From NCBI RefSeq assembly GCF_036785885.1, contig NC_092317.1, positions 4,838,501 through 4,902,500 on the forward strand: 64,000 bases of DNA, given 5' to 3'. Source of the DNA: Coffea arabica. Lineage: Eukaryota > Streptophyta > Magnoliopsida > Gentianales > Rubiaceae. The stretch's first letter is position 1; the number at the start of each line of letters is the position of its first letter. Below the pieces are notes generated by a model. That model was given only the letters and a program-made list of their open reading frames with translations, was not told the DNA's origin and did not search any database. This document shows positions 37,185 to 49,258 of this stretch, one piece after another. The position numbers and the translations under genes were made by a program.

Positions 37185-40100
37185 ATGGCTGGTTGGATCT
37201 CATCCAAGCTCAAAGTCGCCGAAGACTTTCTCCATCAGGTAATTAATCCTCTTCTCTCTCGTTCAATTTGCATATGTATTTTTTAACATGCTTCTCGTTG
37301 CGTTCAATTTAATAAAGTTTTGACTTCGCATTCAATTCAACATTTGCCGGCTCAGATCGATCAGCAAGCTGCGGAATCGCTTAAGAAAAACGAAAAGCAA
37401 CGATCTGATGAAGAATTAGGGCTGGATACCTCGAAAAAACCTAGCGAAATAAAGCCATTGCTAAAAGACCAGCTAAAGAAGAAATCAGTGGAAAATATTG
37501 ATAATTTAAATGTAATTAGCAGCAATAATAGTAATTATGGTGTTAGTAATAGTAGTGGAAGTTACAGTAGGGAGAAGGAGGGTGTGGTATTGGGGAATAA
37601 GAAGATTTCGAGCAGTAAGGCCAATCAAACTAATTTGACAGATAGCGATTGGACTGAATTGTTGAGTGTGCCGAGTAAAAAGGAGGTTTTGGGTGGCAGT
37701 AGGAGTAGTAATGGAGTGTCGGGGTTAAGACGAGAGAGGAGGGATGGCAGGAAGCAGGGGAGTTTGGGGGCTGGAAAGAATGCGGTGGCATTCGGTGGGA
37801 ATAGGAGTCAGAAGGGTCAAACAAAGGTTTTGAAGAGTGAGAGGAAGTCGGATGCTGAGTTGGGGAATAAGGTCAATGGTGATGGTTTGGAGAGTTTGGA
37901 GGGTAGAATTAGTGCTAGTGATTGTAAAGATGTATCTAGAAGTTCAAGTTCAAGCTGTGAACCAAGGAATGGTGAGGGAACTGTGGAAACAAGGGATTTA
38001 GATCAGAAGGACTTGCATGTGAATGTTGTAAGGGAGAGAAAGACTGAAGGGGTCAAAGGACATGACATGCACTCACAGTCTAAGGATGATTCAGTTAGTG
38101 ATGATGGGAAGCAGGATCTGAAGACTGGAGTTCGTGACCGTGAAAGGCTTACAAATTCAACAATAGCTGTTGATGGATCTACATTCAGTTCCAGAGTGTC
38201 TGCTTCTGTGGAGAGGAGTTCTTTGTCACCCAGTAATGCAGATTCAGATTCAGAGACGGATTCAGGTTCCTCGTCTGACTCCGACAGTGAACGTGAGAGG
38301 GAAGAAAGGAGAAAGAGAAGGCAGCAGATTTTGGCAGAGAAAGCAGCAGCAAAAGCCATTGAGGCTATCAAACAGCGTGAGAATAATGTTGCCAAACTGG
38401 AGGGTGAGAAACAGAGTTTGGAGAAAATACTTGACGAGCAGGCAAAACAACAAGTGCTTGAGGTAAATACTCTTGATTTTTTTTTGGTTAACATTGTGAG
38501 TGTCTATTATTTCATTTTCTTAGTGTTGCTGCTTATACTTGTCTTCTGGACGAGTTTTCTGCTACGCAAGGTTAAAGAGCAACAAGCAGGAATAGGGTTA
38601 TTTGTTTTTACTCAGAATCAATAATGTTAGTTGAGGATTACATAATTTTAGCAAATTCGTTTCGCGAAATGCATTGTTGGATGTCAGAAGCATAGAAACA
38701 TAAAAGAGAAAAAAAAAATGAAGCGTCAAATTTTGGAAGTTTACCATATCTGAAACTTAATATCCTTTTATTTGCTTTTCTTGTTGCATATCACAGTAAC
38801 AGGAAGAAGGGATTTGGAAAATAGGCCATTATGAACTCGCTTAATTCTTTGTTTCAAGAAATTTAATGATTAGCATGTTATACATTCGGGCTTTTTTCTT
38901 TTTTTGGGTAGAACCTTTATTGGCTGGATTATCTGCATGCTAATGTACATCCTTGATTTTGTTCCGGCTCAACGAGGGTGGTCACATAATTCCACCCCGT
39001 GACCATTCGTGTAAATATTTAATTGAATACCAGATCAAGGGTCCCTGGCATGAGCTGCAGGACTAACTCTCCAGTAGCTCTGTGTCTTCTCTTTGTGCTT
39101 GTCTGCTTTTTAAAGTGTGGGATCATCACTTTAAAGCATTTTTTGCTTGCTATGTCTACTGTAATCAGTTTTTCTTTGGAACTTTTACTTCTTACTTGCA
39201 GAATGTGCTGTTATTTACCCTAGAAATTGCATTTGGATTCAAAATCTGTCATGGTTCTTGCATTATCAATGGATATTCAAGATATTAATGGCACAGTATC
39301 ATACTAATATGTTGTCTGGTAATATGATGGTTTAGCTTATCAGGCCCTTATGATACACTATCTGACAGTCTTATCTCGGCTTGCTTTTCTTGGTTCTTTG
39401 TTGCTTTCATTATGATCTTATGAATTCTTCTAATTGTGTTTTAGGGGGTTCACCAAAATATGAACTTTTCTTGCATGTGAAGATACATCGGTGCTAGTTT
39501 ATCGGAATTGTCATTTATGTCAGTGATTTACCTGTCCTGTCTCTGGACCTCTTTTCTGCTGCTGATACTTCTGTTTGAAGTTCGTTAATTCCTCAGTTGT
39601 TTTTAGTGTTCTTTTCTTCTAGTTAGTTTTAGAACAATTAATTCCTTCATCTGTTTGCTTGATTCAGGCATCAGAATTGCAGACAACAATGATGGAAACT
39701 ATGGAAGCTGTTGAACTAGAAAAGCAAAAGCATAATAACACTAGAATGGAAGCCTTAGCTCGTTTGGCTAAACCTGAGGTATGATCACTTCTTTCAAACG
39801 TCTTCTATGATTTAGTGGCTTCTAAATGGTTCTGTGTTCTTTTGTGAGGTTTTTGGATGCTTACTGTTGTGATTGTCCTTTCTAATTGATCATATAATGG
39901 GGCCTGGATGTCTTGGAATATCTTGATTCTGGAAATTTCTTTTGCTCATGTAATTCCTTGTCATCCTTGCAGACTACAAATGCTGATCTTGCAAGGTCCC
40001 TTGCATCTGTTCAGAAAGATCTTGAAGTGGAGGTATATGAGAAACTGGATCTTCCCTAGGTTGATATAATTCTTATCATTTTCTTTATTTAATTATTTTT

Positions 40101-42349
40101 TGGAGGAGTTTCTCAGTTTTGTTGAAATTGGTTAAGCTCCAAGATTCACAAATTTAATCTGTTTATATTTTTGCCTTGAGTCAGAATGGTTTGCACTATT
40201 AGAAGGCTATGTAGCTTGTCATGTGGCAAAAATAAATTGTCATCCCTGTGAAAGGGCAGGCAAAAGTTTGTTTTAGTTTACATTTGTGCAGTTAATGCTT
40301 ATGGTTAATTGTTATTATGCAGAAAAGGTTGCATGTGATTTTATGTTTTCTAATTGTTAAAGTGTTTTTATTTCACTTTTTGTGGGATGGGGGAAGGAAG
40401 AAGGGATGGTTTGAGGCATAAGAACTTGTAAATGACAGTTTGTGCCAGCATGAAATTGAACGAATATGATATATGAGTATGAGATTTCCCAACTCTACTG
40501 ACATTATGTTACAAGAAAATTTGTTTAATTATTTGGTTATGCATCAACTTGTTTGGGTTATTTTTTAGGTAAGCAAGCGGGTAAAGCTCTGACTTTAAGG
40601 ATTTGTTGAAATCTCATAATTACTGTGGCAACTCTTATCTCTTCTATCCTTGTACTTATTAAGCTATTATCATGTCAAATAAGTTTCTAATGGCCTGAAA
40701 CTGCAACTTCTATGAGTTTCATATCTTGTGCCATATTTCTATGAATTTTTGAGTGAGTAGAATAATTGATTCTTCTTTTTCTTTTGTATCCGCCCCCCCC
40801 CCCTCTCTTTTGGGTAGACCAATCGGATTTCAGCTCTTCGTCGACATATTGAGTTAAAAGAGGCCACTCAAGAAGGTATGGTCCTTGGATCTTTGTTAAT
40901 TGTCTTGAAGGTTTGTGGATCAAGGGCTAAGGATTGTTAAATGAGTTTTCATTCGTGGAGAAGAAAAATGAGAATGCATGTGGTCTGATAAAACTCCGTT
41001 GCCATATTCAAGTACATCATAGATGATCTTTCTTTTTATCTCGACTAATTTCTGGAGGAGAGATTCATGGCTTGCTTACTGGGATTTGTTCGTCTCTGTA
41101 GAACTGAGAAGGAAAATTTCAAATACTCATCAGAGTAGCAAAAATGTGAGTGATGTCTGCTTGTCTATGTGCCTTAACATATTAATGCTCTCCGCTAAAT
41201 AACCCGGGTAGCATCATGAATCTTGCAGGTGGCAGCTTCAAAAGGAGTTGAACTTGAAAGGGAAATACTTGAGGCTGAGAATTCATTTTTAACAGATAAA
41301 GTTGGGAGGTTGCAGGAGAAGGTGAACATTATCCTTGCCTTTTCATTAGTTTAATTCTGTGAACTATATGTAAGTTTAGATCAATTCTTTCCGTGTAAAT
41401 AGGCAATGACACTTGAAAAAAGTATTGAATCGACAAAAAGGGAACTAGAGCATCCAACTGAAGTGGAAGTTGAGCTGAAGCGAAGGCTTAGTCAGTTGAC
41501 TGATCATTTGATTCAGAAACAAGCCCAGGTTGGTTGTAGGAATTATAAAATATTTGAAATTCTGAATTGGATATAAAGGGTACGTTCATCCTTAAGAAAC
41601 ATCTCAAACATGATAATTATCAACATGTTTTTTTGCTCAATCAAGCAGGAGCAGTAGATGGAAGGATGCAAGATCTTTAATGTTGACCAAAGTTCTTTTA
41701 GATGCAAAAATAAACGGGAAATAGCTTAATGATACTTGCTGACTAATCCTTAATTGCTTACTTGGATGTTAGATGTCATTTAGTATCCTGGCCTTTGAAT
41801 GACCGAATTTCTTAATTTTTGGCACACTTTACCAGGCGGAGGCACTCTCCTCTGAGAAGGCCATGCTGCTTTTCAAGATTGAGGTGAATTGTGATTCTGA
41901 ATTAAGTTTGCTGCAAGACTTGAGTGTTTAGTTGTTGATATTTTGCTAATGGTGTTGTTTGTTTTATGCTCTAGGCTGTTTCAAAGTCGCTGAATGATAG
42001 GAAATCCATGGTTGACTCTTCTGATATCCCAAGCACCTCATCCAGGGGGGATTTAGAATCAGGAGTATGGGAGCTACCAAATTCGAAGTTAAGACCTCTG
42101 TTTCAGGAGAGACTTCGATCAGGCAAGCGACATCTGGGATCATTGGTTCAACAGTTGGATTCAATCTATTGCGCAGGTGCTGTATTTTTGAGAAGAAACT
42201 CCGCAGCAAGAATATCGTCTTTCATATACCTTGCATGCCTTCATCTTTGGGTCATTTATATCTTACTGTCACACTCCCCACCCTCAAATGAGGCCAGCTC
42301 CGGTGCCGTTGTTTCACTGGAGAATATGAATAAAACTGGAGGTGTCTGA
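37185..42349 (+). CDS. GC2: Golgin candidate 2 (golgin-84-like tethering protein), 691 aa
   Basis: Ten exons with GT-AG borders (37185-37238, 37356-38462, 39668-39778, 39973-40032, 40818-40875, 41102-41145, 41229-41321, 41403-41528, 41836-41883, 41975-42349) join in frame to 691 codons. It starts MAGWISSKLKVAEDFLHQID, the golgin-84-type N terminus, followed by a long Ser/Lys/Asp-rich region with the conserved LTDSDWTELLSVPS block and an acidic serine run (SDSETDSGSSSDSDSERE). Then comes a coiled coil (about residues 320-580) with KQKHNNTRMEAL and LKRRLSQLTDHLIQKQAQ. The C-terminus has SGKRHLGSLVQQLD, then GAVFLRRNSAARISSFIYLA leading into a single membrane anchor (about 647-666) and a short luminal tail. 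Plant golgins of this type sit on Golgi membranes with the coiled coil in the cytosol and are thought to tether vesicles and maintain stack structure. Length is close to the Arabidopsis protein as I remember it. The second exon carries over half of the coding sequence. Confidence 0.95.
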
Positions 42350-43354
42350 TTGGATTAGTTGTTTGCATTCCTTGATTGTCACCTTTGTGCAAGGCAATTT
42401 TTTAAATACTGAATACACGTGTATAGAAATGTAATCAATTATCCAAATATATTTCAGTCCATACTCCATTGGGAAAAGGTTAATGGTGGAGACTTCCTGT
42501 TCCAGCTAACTACAATCTCCGATATAGACTTTTTCATGTGCTTAGAAGGCCTAACAAGATAAATTTGTGCTGCATTTTCATATAGAAAAACAAAGTTTTC
42601 AAGGCGATGCCTTCGCATAAAGCCTTCTTTAATTAGTTAATAAAAAGTGAATTTCAATTGAAAAACATCACGCATCCATCTGAGTCAATCAGGCTACAGA
42701 AGTAGTACAAGTTCATCCATCCTGCCAAACACTTAATTTTGTTTGAAGAAATATGTGCCAACAAATTTGGCACACAAAAAATAACCAATAGGTAAAATAA
42801 ATAAATAAATAAATAAACTCCCCTGAGCACTTAGGATGGCTTTTCTAATTTTGACGTTGATGCAAGTAGTTATAATAACTGCATTAAAGTATTGGGAAAT
42901 CTTTGAGGAAAACAAATTTAGTTATGATTGAATTAAGTTTGGTGAATGAAGTGATCATCCAACTGTTTAACACCGTTTAACTTAATTCCCTAGTTACTAA
43001 AGAGACTAACTTGTTTGGATGGCCTTGAATATTCCCCAAACACAAATAACATACTTTATCATCTTTCTAAGATAATTCACATCTTCTAAAAAACGTAGTC
43101 CAAAAAACAACCTTTGCCATCAAGAAACACAACGCATCCAAAGACAAACCAATTTGAGCAAAACTAACGGCCACCAATCTAATCAATGAAACCTAAATTT
43201 GAAGCAAAACAACCATAATAATTAACTGCAATCCATGTCATCCCCATAGCACTTGGTAGGGTTACGTCTCCTGCGCCCAATTGGAATCCTCCATGCCACT
43301 ATTCGGTGCCAAATTCAATGTCAATCTCACTTATCACATGATGGTAGAAAAAAT
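42350..43354. other. 3' flank of golgin candidate 2
   Basis: It starts with probable 3' untranslated sequence. A short (AAAT)n microsatellite lies at about 42796-42818. No gene is seen. Confidence 0.5.
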
Positions 43355-43389
43355 TTAAATAAATAGCACATGATAAATTAAATAAACAG

Positions 43390-43830
43390 GACACTTGACA
43401 TAAATATAGAAGTGACACTGAATTGCCACTGAAAAAGTGGCACTGAGGATTTTGTGTGGCCTGCGCCACCTCACTCCTAACTTCATATCCAAATGGATAA
43501 AACCTTCAACTTTCTTCTCTGATTCGGCTAGCGTAACGACTAACGAGTTCGTGCGTTCGCATGCCAAAATCTTTACGTTTGGTTGGCATCATAATTTGCG
43601 CCCTACCAATCACGGCAACACCAGAGGAAGTTCTAGGACCATGGTTGCTTCCGGGACACAAAACCTCAAAAAAGAAAGACTCAGCCTCTGGAAATTCATC
43701 GAACTCCATCTTCATAGCACAACCTCAGGAAGGCTCTGGCATTCCTCTTACTATTTCGGTACTGCATTGTTTCACTTCCATGCCTCGGCCATCATCAGTA
43801 ACTGTAACCTTAGAAACTACAACTTAATAA
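43390..43830 (-). pseudogene. Coding relic on the minus strand, perhaps C2-domain-like
   Basis: Read on the minus strand, pieces such as VSKVTVTDDGRGMEVKQ and MKMEFDEFPEAESFFFEVLC, then GVAVIGRAQIMMPTKRKDFG and MRTHELVSRYASRI, look protein-coding and higher in GC than the neighbourhood. The sequence has at least one stop between these pieces and no clear exon structure. The order of beta-strand-like segments and the phrase FFFEVLC-GVAVIGRAQI recall small plant C2-domain proteins, but this is a guess. It lacks the calcium-binding aspartates I would want to see. It may be a decayed gene copy. Confidence 0.35.
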
Positions 43831-44360
43831 CAAGCTAGTTTGGTTGGCGGCACAAACGGATCAATTAGTTGACCAACATTGGCAGCTTTTCTTATGTAAA
43901 GATGGAGAACATCATAATATGTTTTATAGTCTCCTTCCCTGTGATAGTCTCCACAGCTTAATGATCTGTTACATGTTTTCCTGAAGTGGTCCATGAAAGA
44001 ATTATATAGTATTGGAACAAGTTTTGAATTAGTACGATGATGTTCTCAATAAAGAAACTATAGGACCAAAAAGAATAGGTTGCCTTTTAGTCAAGGGAAT
44101 TATTTAGAAACCATTAGTATTAAGGTGATAAAACTCTTCTGATTTTGGTTATGTATCGAACCCTGATTTTGGCAATGTTATGATTAGAAGTATAATTCCA
44201 TACTTATTCTGTTGTTGGTGACGTTGGTACGGAGTGTACTGCTTTCGAATTGGATTCTATTAGTTCACTTCCAGTTGAATTCTATCGTTGGGGGTGACAT
44301 GGTCTCGGGGGATGAATTACCTTCACAAGTGCACTCCAATAATAGTTCATCGTGATTTGA

Positions 44361-44480
44361 AATAGTGAAATTATCAGAAACCTCACTTTTTTCCTTTTTT
44401 TCCAAACGATAACAGCAGAAACCTCACTTGAAGTTTAAAAATTTCACAAACCTCCCCTGAGATTAAGATTTTGATAGCAA
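44361..44480. mobile_element. Fragment of the aaacctcccctgag MITE family
   Basis: Two copies of a cagaaacctcact word and one aaacctcccctgagatt word resemble the ends of the outer MITE at 9588-15562. No second end or target duplication is visible, so it is a truncated or rearranged copy. Confidence 0.45.
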
Positions 44481-44959
44481 AATTAGTCCAATTAGAAAAG
44501 GTATCCTTAAAAAAGTATTTTAAGGAGAGAGATGAAACTTTGATTCCATAAATACCCTTTATGCATGTATATAAGTTGTATTAGTAAAAAAAATAAAAAT
44601 AATTAAAAGTTAAAAAAATTAATACACACATTTCACCATTCAAAGAGTTCATATTTAATAAATTAGACAACACAAATAAGCAACAAAAGTACACTAATGA
44701 TCACAAGATTTAGCAAAATAGACTAGTCATCTTTTTTAACATGATGTTTTCTATGATTCTTGTGATTTTGAATAGAAAATTATTTGTGTATAATTATAAT
44801 TTCTTTAAGTTTTGTGCAATTGACCACAATTAAGATCGTTTTATCAATAAAAAAAAATCTAGCAATGGAGTATTATTACATTGTGAATTTTAAAGTTTCT
44901 TATATATTCCATCTCTACTTCAGCCGATCTTTTCTTTTTTCCCTTTTTTGTGATTATTT

Positions 44960-45147
44960 TTTTTTTTTTTTCATTACAGTGGGTATCTAGAGCCAAGGAC
45001 TGGTTACCGTACGCCCCAACTAATCCCACTGCGTGACCGCGAGAGGCTGCCCAACATCATCGGTCAATGTTAACGACTGGGATTCGATCCTTGGTTGGTG
45101 GCTCTCACCCAACTGGGCTACAACCACCGAACCGAACCCAGACTGGG
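44960..45147 (-). mobile_element. tRNA-derived SINE (family 3), minus strand
   Basis: A 188-bp element flanked by the perfect 19-bp duplication cccttttttgtgattattt at 44941-44959 and 45148-45166. On the minus strand it has a clear A box (gtagcccagttgg), a clear B box (ggatcgaatcccag) and a poly-A tail, so it is a tRNA-derived SINE with intact internal promoter-like boxes. Confidence 0.93.
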
Positions 45148-45363
45148 CCCTTTTTTGTGATTATTTAGATATTGTTAGTTTATTACTTCTACTGTTTACT
45201 TGATTCAATTCATCCATTACTGGCAAATTACAGGGCCCGCAGCGTATTGATCATATTAGGACGCCAGTTGTATCATTCTGCCTGAAACTGATGAATCCTG
45301 ACGGACAAAAATTAAAACTGAATATCTTACTGCTTTTACAGCTTTCATCGAGTAGTTTTTAAG

Positions 45364-45580
45364 AACGCCCCGCGTGAATGGTCCAGCGGTAGCGCCTCTC
45401 ACCGGTGACCCTTGAGGTCCCAACTTTGAGTCTCCGCTCTGCTGGATTCTTCCGCGCACTTATCGTGTTCGGGTCGGGTTAGGGCGCCGGATCCGGGCCC
45501 CAAGGAATTAGTCGGGTCGGATTGGGGCCCCGTAAAGATTGACCCGGACAACCCTGTGTCGAAAAAAAAAAAAAAAAAAA
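45364..45580 (+). mobile_element. tRNA-derived SINE (family 1), plus strand
   Basis: A 217-bp element flanked by the perfect 14-bp duplication gagtagtttttaag at 45350-45363 and 45581-45594. It has an A-box-like ggtccagcggtagcg head and ends gacccggacaaccctgtg with a long poly-A tract, matching the copy at 9252-9430. It lies about 170 bp upstream of the FKBP17 start codon, so it is in that gene's promoter. Confidence 0.92.
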
Positions 45581-45753
45581 GAGTAGTTTTTAAGCCTTCA
45601 ATAGGGGCGGCCAGAGGCAGAGGGTACTACCACAACAATCTTCACATCAAGATAAGGTAGGGACCAATCTTCCCTCCTTTTGCTGCCGCAAGTACAAATA
45701 TCCTTCCGCTAGCTCCTATGTTTGACTTTTAAAATTTTTTGTTGTGTGAGGAA

Positions 45754-47260
45754 ATGGCAACCTTCTTTGGATCCCCACCATTTCCGTCTCACCCAATTTC
45801 AAGAACTAACCGCCTGTGTTCATCTCCACAAGCCCCACCTCCTCAGCAACCAACCCAACCTTCGCAACCCCAACCTACACCTTCTCAAAAGCTGAGTGCA
45901 ACTTCTGCAGAGCCACCATCAGCAGCCACAGTGAAAGTGCAAGAGGAAAAGGCTAGTAAGCCTGCCATTCCTGCAAAAGTAGAATCAACTGATTGGATTG
46001 CATCCACCTTAACCAGGAGATTTGGCCTTGGTGCTGGGCTTGCATGGGTTGGTTTCCTGGCTGTTGGAGTCATTTCTGAACAAATCAAGACTCGTTTAGA
46101 AGTTTCTCAAGAAGCAGCTGACACAAGGTAAACTGTTATCTGGAAAGAATTATATCATTCCGTGAATTGTTCTCTAAATGGGGATGAAAAACTTGAGATG
46201 CAATGCAGATAAAGAATTCACCAATGCAGTACTACAAGAAGTTAGTTTCTTGGTAAAATGAAAAAGCAAAGCTATGTCAAGAAAGAACGAGGATCCTTGT
46301 CAATTATCAAGTAGTAGCGTGTGGCAAGGAGAGAGATAAAACTGGATTGCAATTGGCACTGATTTGGCCAAAGTGCACTTTGAGCATTCATTTTTATGGG
46401 ACGATTAGTTTCTAACCAATGTTTAAAAGGCAGGGATGTTGGGAGAGACATTTTATGTCCCCTTACCAGGCGAAAGCCTCTAGAAAGGTAAGGAAGATAA
46501 AATAGTAAAATTATAGTTTAAAATAAAAAAAAAGACAATAATATAAAAACACCCCATACATCCAACCCCTAGGCATTCACCTCGTAGTGTGGGGCATGGG
46601 ACAAATGCCCAACAATACTTGCGTCCCTGATCAAATGTCTCGGGGCATTGCCTCGCCTAGGAGCTCGCCCTAAACACGCCTTACAATGGTTCTAACCTTT
46701 CTTGGTTTCGTTCTCAATCCAAAAGTATTTGCCAATGTTTGTAACCCTTTTTGTTCTCACAGGGATGTTGAGAAGGAAGAGGAGGTAATTCTGCCTAATG
46801 GCATAAGGTACATTATTATGCTGAGTGCTGACATTGAAGCAATACTAGCAACTTCTTAAGTTTACTCCAGATGCCTTTCTTCTGAATACAGTTGTCTTAC
46901 TTCAGGTACTATGATTTGAGAGTTGGCGGCGGTGCATCACCAAGACCTGGAGACCTAGTTGTGCTTGATGTTGAAGCAAAGCTACAAGACAGTGATGAAG
47001 TGTTGATTGATACCTTTGGTGGTGATAAGAAGCCTCTAGCACTTGTCATGGGATCAAGGCCTTATAGTAAAGGAATCTGTGATGGGGTGGAAAATGTTTT
47101 GAGGACCATGAAGGCAGGTGGCAAGAGGAGAGTAATCATACCTCCTAATCTGTGTTTTGGAGAGGAAGGAGCAGATCTAGGTTCAGGAGTGCAAATTCCT
47201 CCATCTGCTACCCTTGAGTATATCATTGAGATTGACAAAGTATCAATTGCACCAGCTTGA
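45754..47260 (+). CDS. FKBP17-2: FKBP17-type FKBP-like protein, chloroplast, 257 aa
   Basis: Three exons (45754-46127, 46763-46807, 46906-47260) give 257 residues. The start ATG at 45754 opens a Ser/Pro/Gln-rich plastid transit peptide (about 1-60). It is followed by STDWIASTLTRRFGLGAGLA, which includes a hydrophobic segment (about 91-109), then EKEEEVILPNGIRYYDLRVG and an FKBP fold (about 145-255) ending TLEYIIEIDKVSIAPA. The LPNGIRYYD, GDLVVLDVEA, RTMKAGGKRRVIIPP and IPPSATLEYIIEID blocks are those of the plastid FKBP17 group. FKBP domains are named for peptidyl-prolyl isomerase and FK506 binding, but many plastid members lack part of the active-site set, and I would not assume activity. 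The hydrophobic segment suggests thylakoid association. The closest Arabidopsis match I recall is FKBP17-2 (At1g18170). A SINE ends about 170 bp upstream. Confidence 0.93.
46128..46762. other. FKBP17 intron 1 with repeat-like sequence
   Basis: About 46430-46690 looks like a degraded repeat: it contains ccttaccaggcgaaagc, gcctcgcctaggagctcgcc and a central A-rich stretch. These GC-rich cgcctagg/aggcga words on both sides suggest an old DNA transposon copy, but I cannot fix ends or a target duplication. Confidence 0.35.
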
Positions 47261-47424
47261 TTTTTCACTCCACTTCTTTCCAATGCAATCATAAGCAATC
47301 ATGAGCAACATACATTATTTTCTCTAAGTAGGCGAATAAATTATGAGCAGCAGCTACTAAAACATACATTTTCTCTAAGTTGGCAAATATTTGGATAGAC
47401 GGTCTATGGTCCCATTTTCTCTAA

Positions 47425-48975
47425 GTTTCGGGTTTGTCCTGGCACCATGGCAATCGCATTTGTCTGTAAATTGTAATTGTTGCAAGTAAGGTTTACAATT
47501 TTGTTGTCTTGTGCTCCTTGCTTCAGAATTTTATATTTTGTAGATTGGTTGGTGTAAATTAACTAGGCGGCAATCAATGATACTGCTACTCTGAATGTTT
47601 GACTCTCTTCAATTTTCAGTAGCTCTTAATTATGACACACAAGACTTGCAATTGCTGCAAGTTTGTGGAGCTTGAGATCATTAGAGAAGATCAGCCATGG
47701 CCCAGGTGATCTGTTTTGTAGATTGCTACACTCGAGTCATGTTGGGTGGAAAACTTGAGCAATGCTATAGAAACTCCTACTTTCCTTTAGAATCTTGTGC
47801 ATGTCATCAAGTCCTCGACGGTGTACTCTCTAGTTTGATAAATTGGCCTTGACTGCAAAGCTAAGAACGATATACTATGGGCTTGTTTGGAAGTGAAGTT
47901 TTTGGTCTAGTTTTTTAGCTACTAGTTTTTTAACAACTTTTGCTACAGAAATCCTAAAAAACTTATCAAAGTTTTTTACCTACACACTTCAAAATAATAT
48001 ACAAAAAACTTTCCCTTCAACTTTTCTTCTTCTTTTTCCTCCCTCACCCAACCGGCCACCACCTCCACCACCACTTCCGGAGCCGGTAACTATTCCGGCC
48101 AACTTTTGCTGGCCTTCCTCTTTTTTTTTTCTTCTCTCCCTCCCCTCCCCTTTTGACCGATATGTTGGTTCCAAAATCTCTTTTTTCTTTTTTTTTTCTT
48201 TCTCCCTCCCCCCTCCCCTCTTTCCCCGCCACCTTCCCCCTTTGTTCGCCGCCATCTCCTCCCCTCATCACCAGCGCACGCCGCCACCTCGCCGCACGTC
48301 TCTCTCCTCTCGCGCGTTTCTTGGTCTCCGCGGCCGGACACCGCTGCCCATGGCTGCGCGACTCCAGCGACACCACAACCCTTCTCTCTCCCTCGCAACG
48401 CCGACGAAGCCACCACCACCTCGCGCGACTCCAACCCAACCGCCGCCTCTCGCTCGCGCCACGCCCCCTGGCTCCACCGTGCGCTGCCGTTCCTCCTTGG
48501 CCACGACCCAAAGCCCTCGCGCGTTCTCTCTCATCTTCACAACTCCCACCTCGCTGCCGTTCCTCTCAGCTCCCTCCACTACAGCGCAGGGGGGTGGGGG
48601 AGGGGGGTTGTGGGTAGAGGGAGAGGGACGGGGAGCTTTTGCAGGGGTGGCGAGGCAGAGGGGGTAACGGGGAAAGGGAGGAGAGGGGTGGCGGAGGTAA
48701 CGGGGAAGGGGAAGGGGGAAGGAAGAAGAAGAAGAAAGAAAAGAAAAAGGAAACAAAGAAAAAGAAAGAGAAAGAGAAAGAGAAAAGGAAAGAAAAAAAG
48801 AAATAGAAAAAAAATTTCACCTTACAAAAACTTCTACAAAATTTTTCTACTTACAAAAACTTCTACAAAATTTTTTCAAAAACTTCTACAGTGAACTACA
48901 GTAAAGTTTTAGACAAACTTCCAAAAAACTCAGGTTCCAAACAGGCCCGAATGTTCCCCAAGATAATTGAGCTAA
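47425..48975 (+). repeat. Left copy of a ~450-bp inverted duplication (interrupted)
   Basis: 47425-47878 and 48949-48975 together match, in inverted orientation, 57870-58315. The copy begins about 165 bases after the FKBP17 stop codon. The block 47636-47725 (90 bases, starting cacacaagacttgcaattgc) is identical to 58011-58100. The rest is about nine-tenths similar by eye. A 1.07-kb transposon-like insertion (47879-48948) splits this copy near its far end. A small hairpin (cttgca-attgc-tgcaag) lies in the core. Confidence 0.93.
47879..48948. mobile_element. 1.07-kb TIR element with GC/CT-rich core
   Basis: The left end gggcttgtttggaagtga and the right end, on the opposite strand, gggcctgtttggaacctg are inverted. 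The right copy of the surrounding duplication lacks this sequence (its atatattatgaaagttcc is the empty site), which shows it is an insertion. The target duplication is not clear. The centre (48010-48810) is C/T-rich and then G/A-rich, giving many long but low-complexity frames on both strands. Near the right end (48822-48890) the phrase acaaaaacttctacaaaatt is repeated. Confidence 0.8.
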
Positions 48976-49258
48976 AATTCACTTGGAAAAAAAAAGCTAA
49001 AATTCACTTAACCTATCATGTATGTGTGTATATATACTAACAATTATTACCTTCCCTTACCTTTATATATTTTCTTTATTTAATCTTATTTACCTTCCCT
49101 TGTATTTATTTAATGTTTCTAATTAATCTTATATTTTTCAAAAATATAACACATGAAATTTATCCTTGCATTTATATACTTTCTCTATTTAATCTTACCT
49201 ACCCTCTCTTTTATTTATTTATTTTTTCTAATTAATCTTACATTTAAAAAAAGAGTAA
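48976..49258. other. AT-rich tandem-like repeats
   Basis: About 49030-49160 and 49165-49250 share attttctttatttaatctta and ctaattaatctta words, giving an imperfect two-unit repeat. Related sequence lies at about 8985-9060. No gene is seen. Confidence 0.45.

Noticed and set aside
48153-48894. Several long frames on both strands (Pro/Arg/Ser-rich or Lys/Arg/Gly-rich)
   Set aside because: They come from CT-rich and GA-rich low-complexity sequence inside the 1.07-kb insertion; no domain or exon structure.
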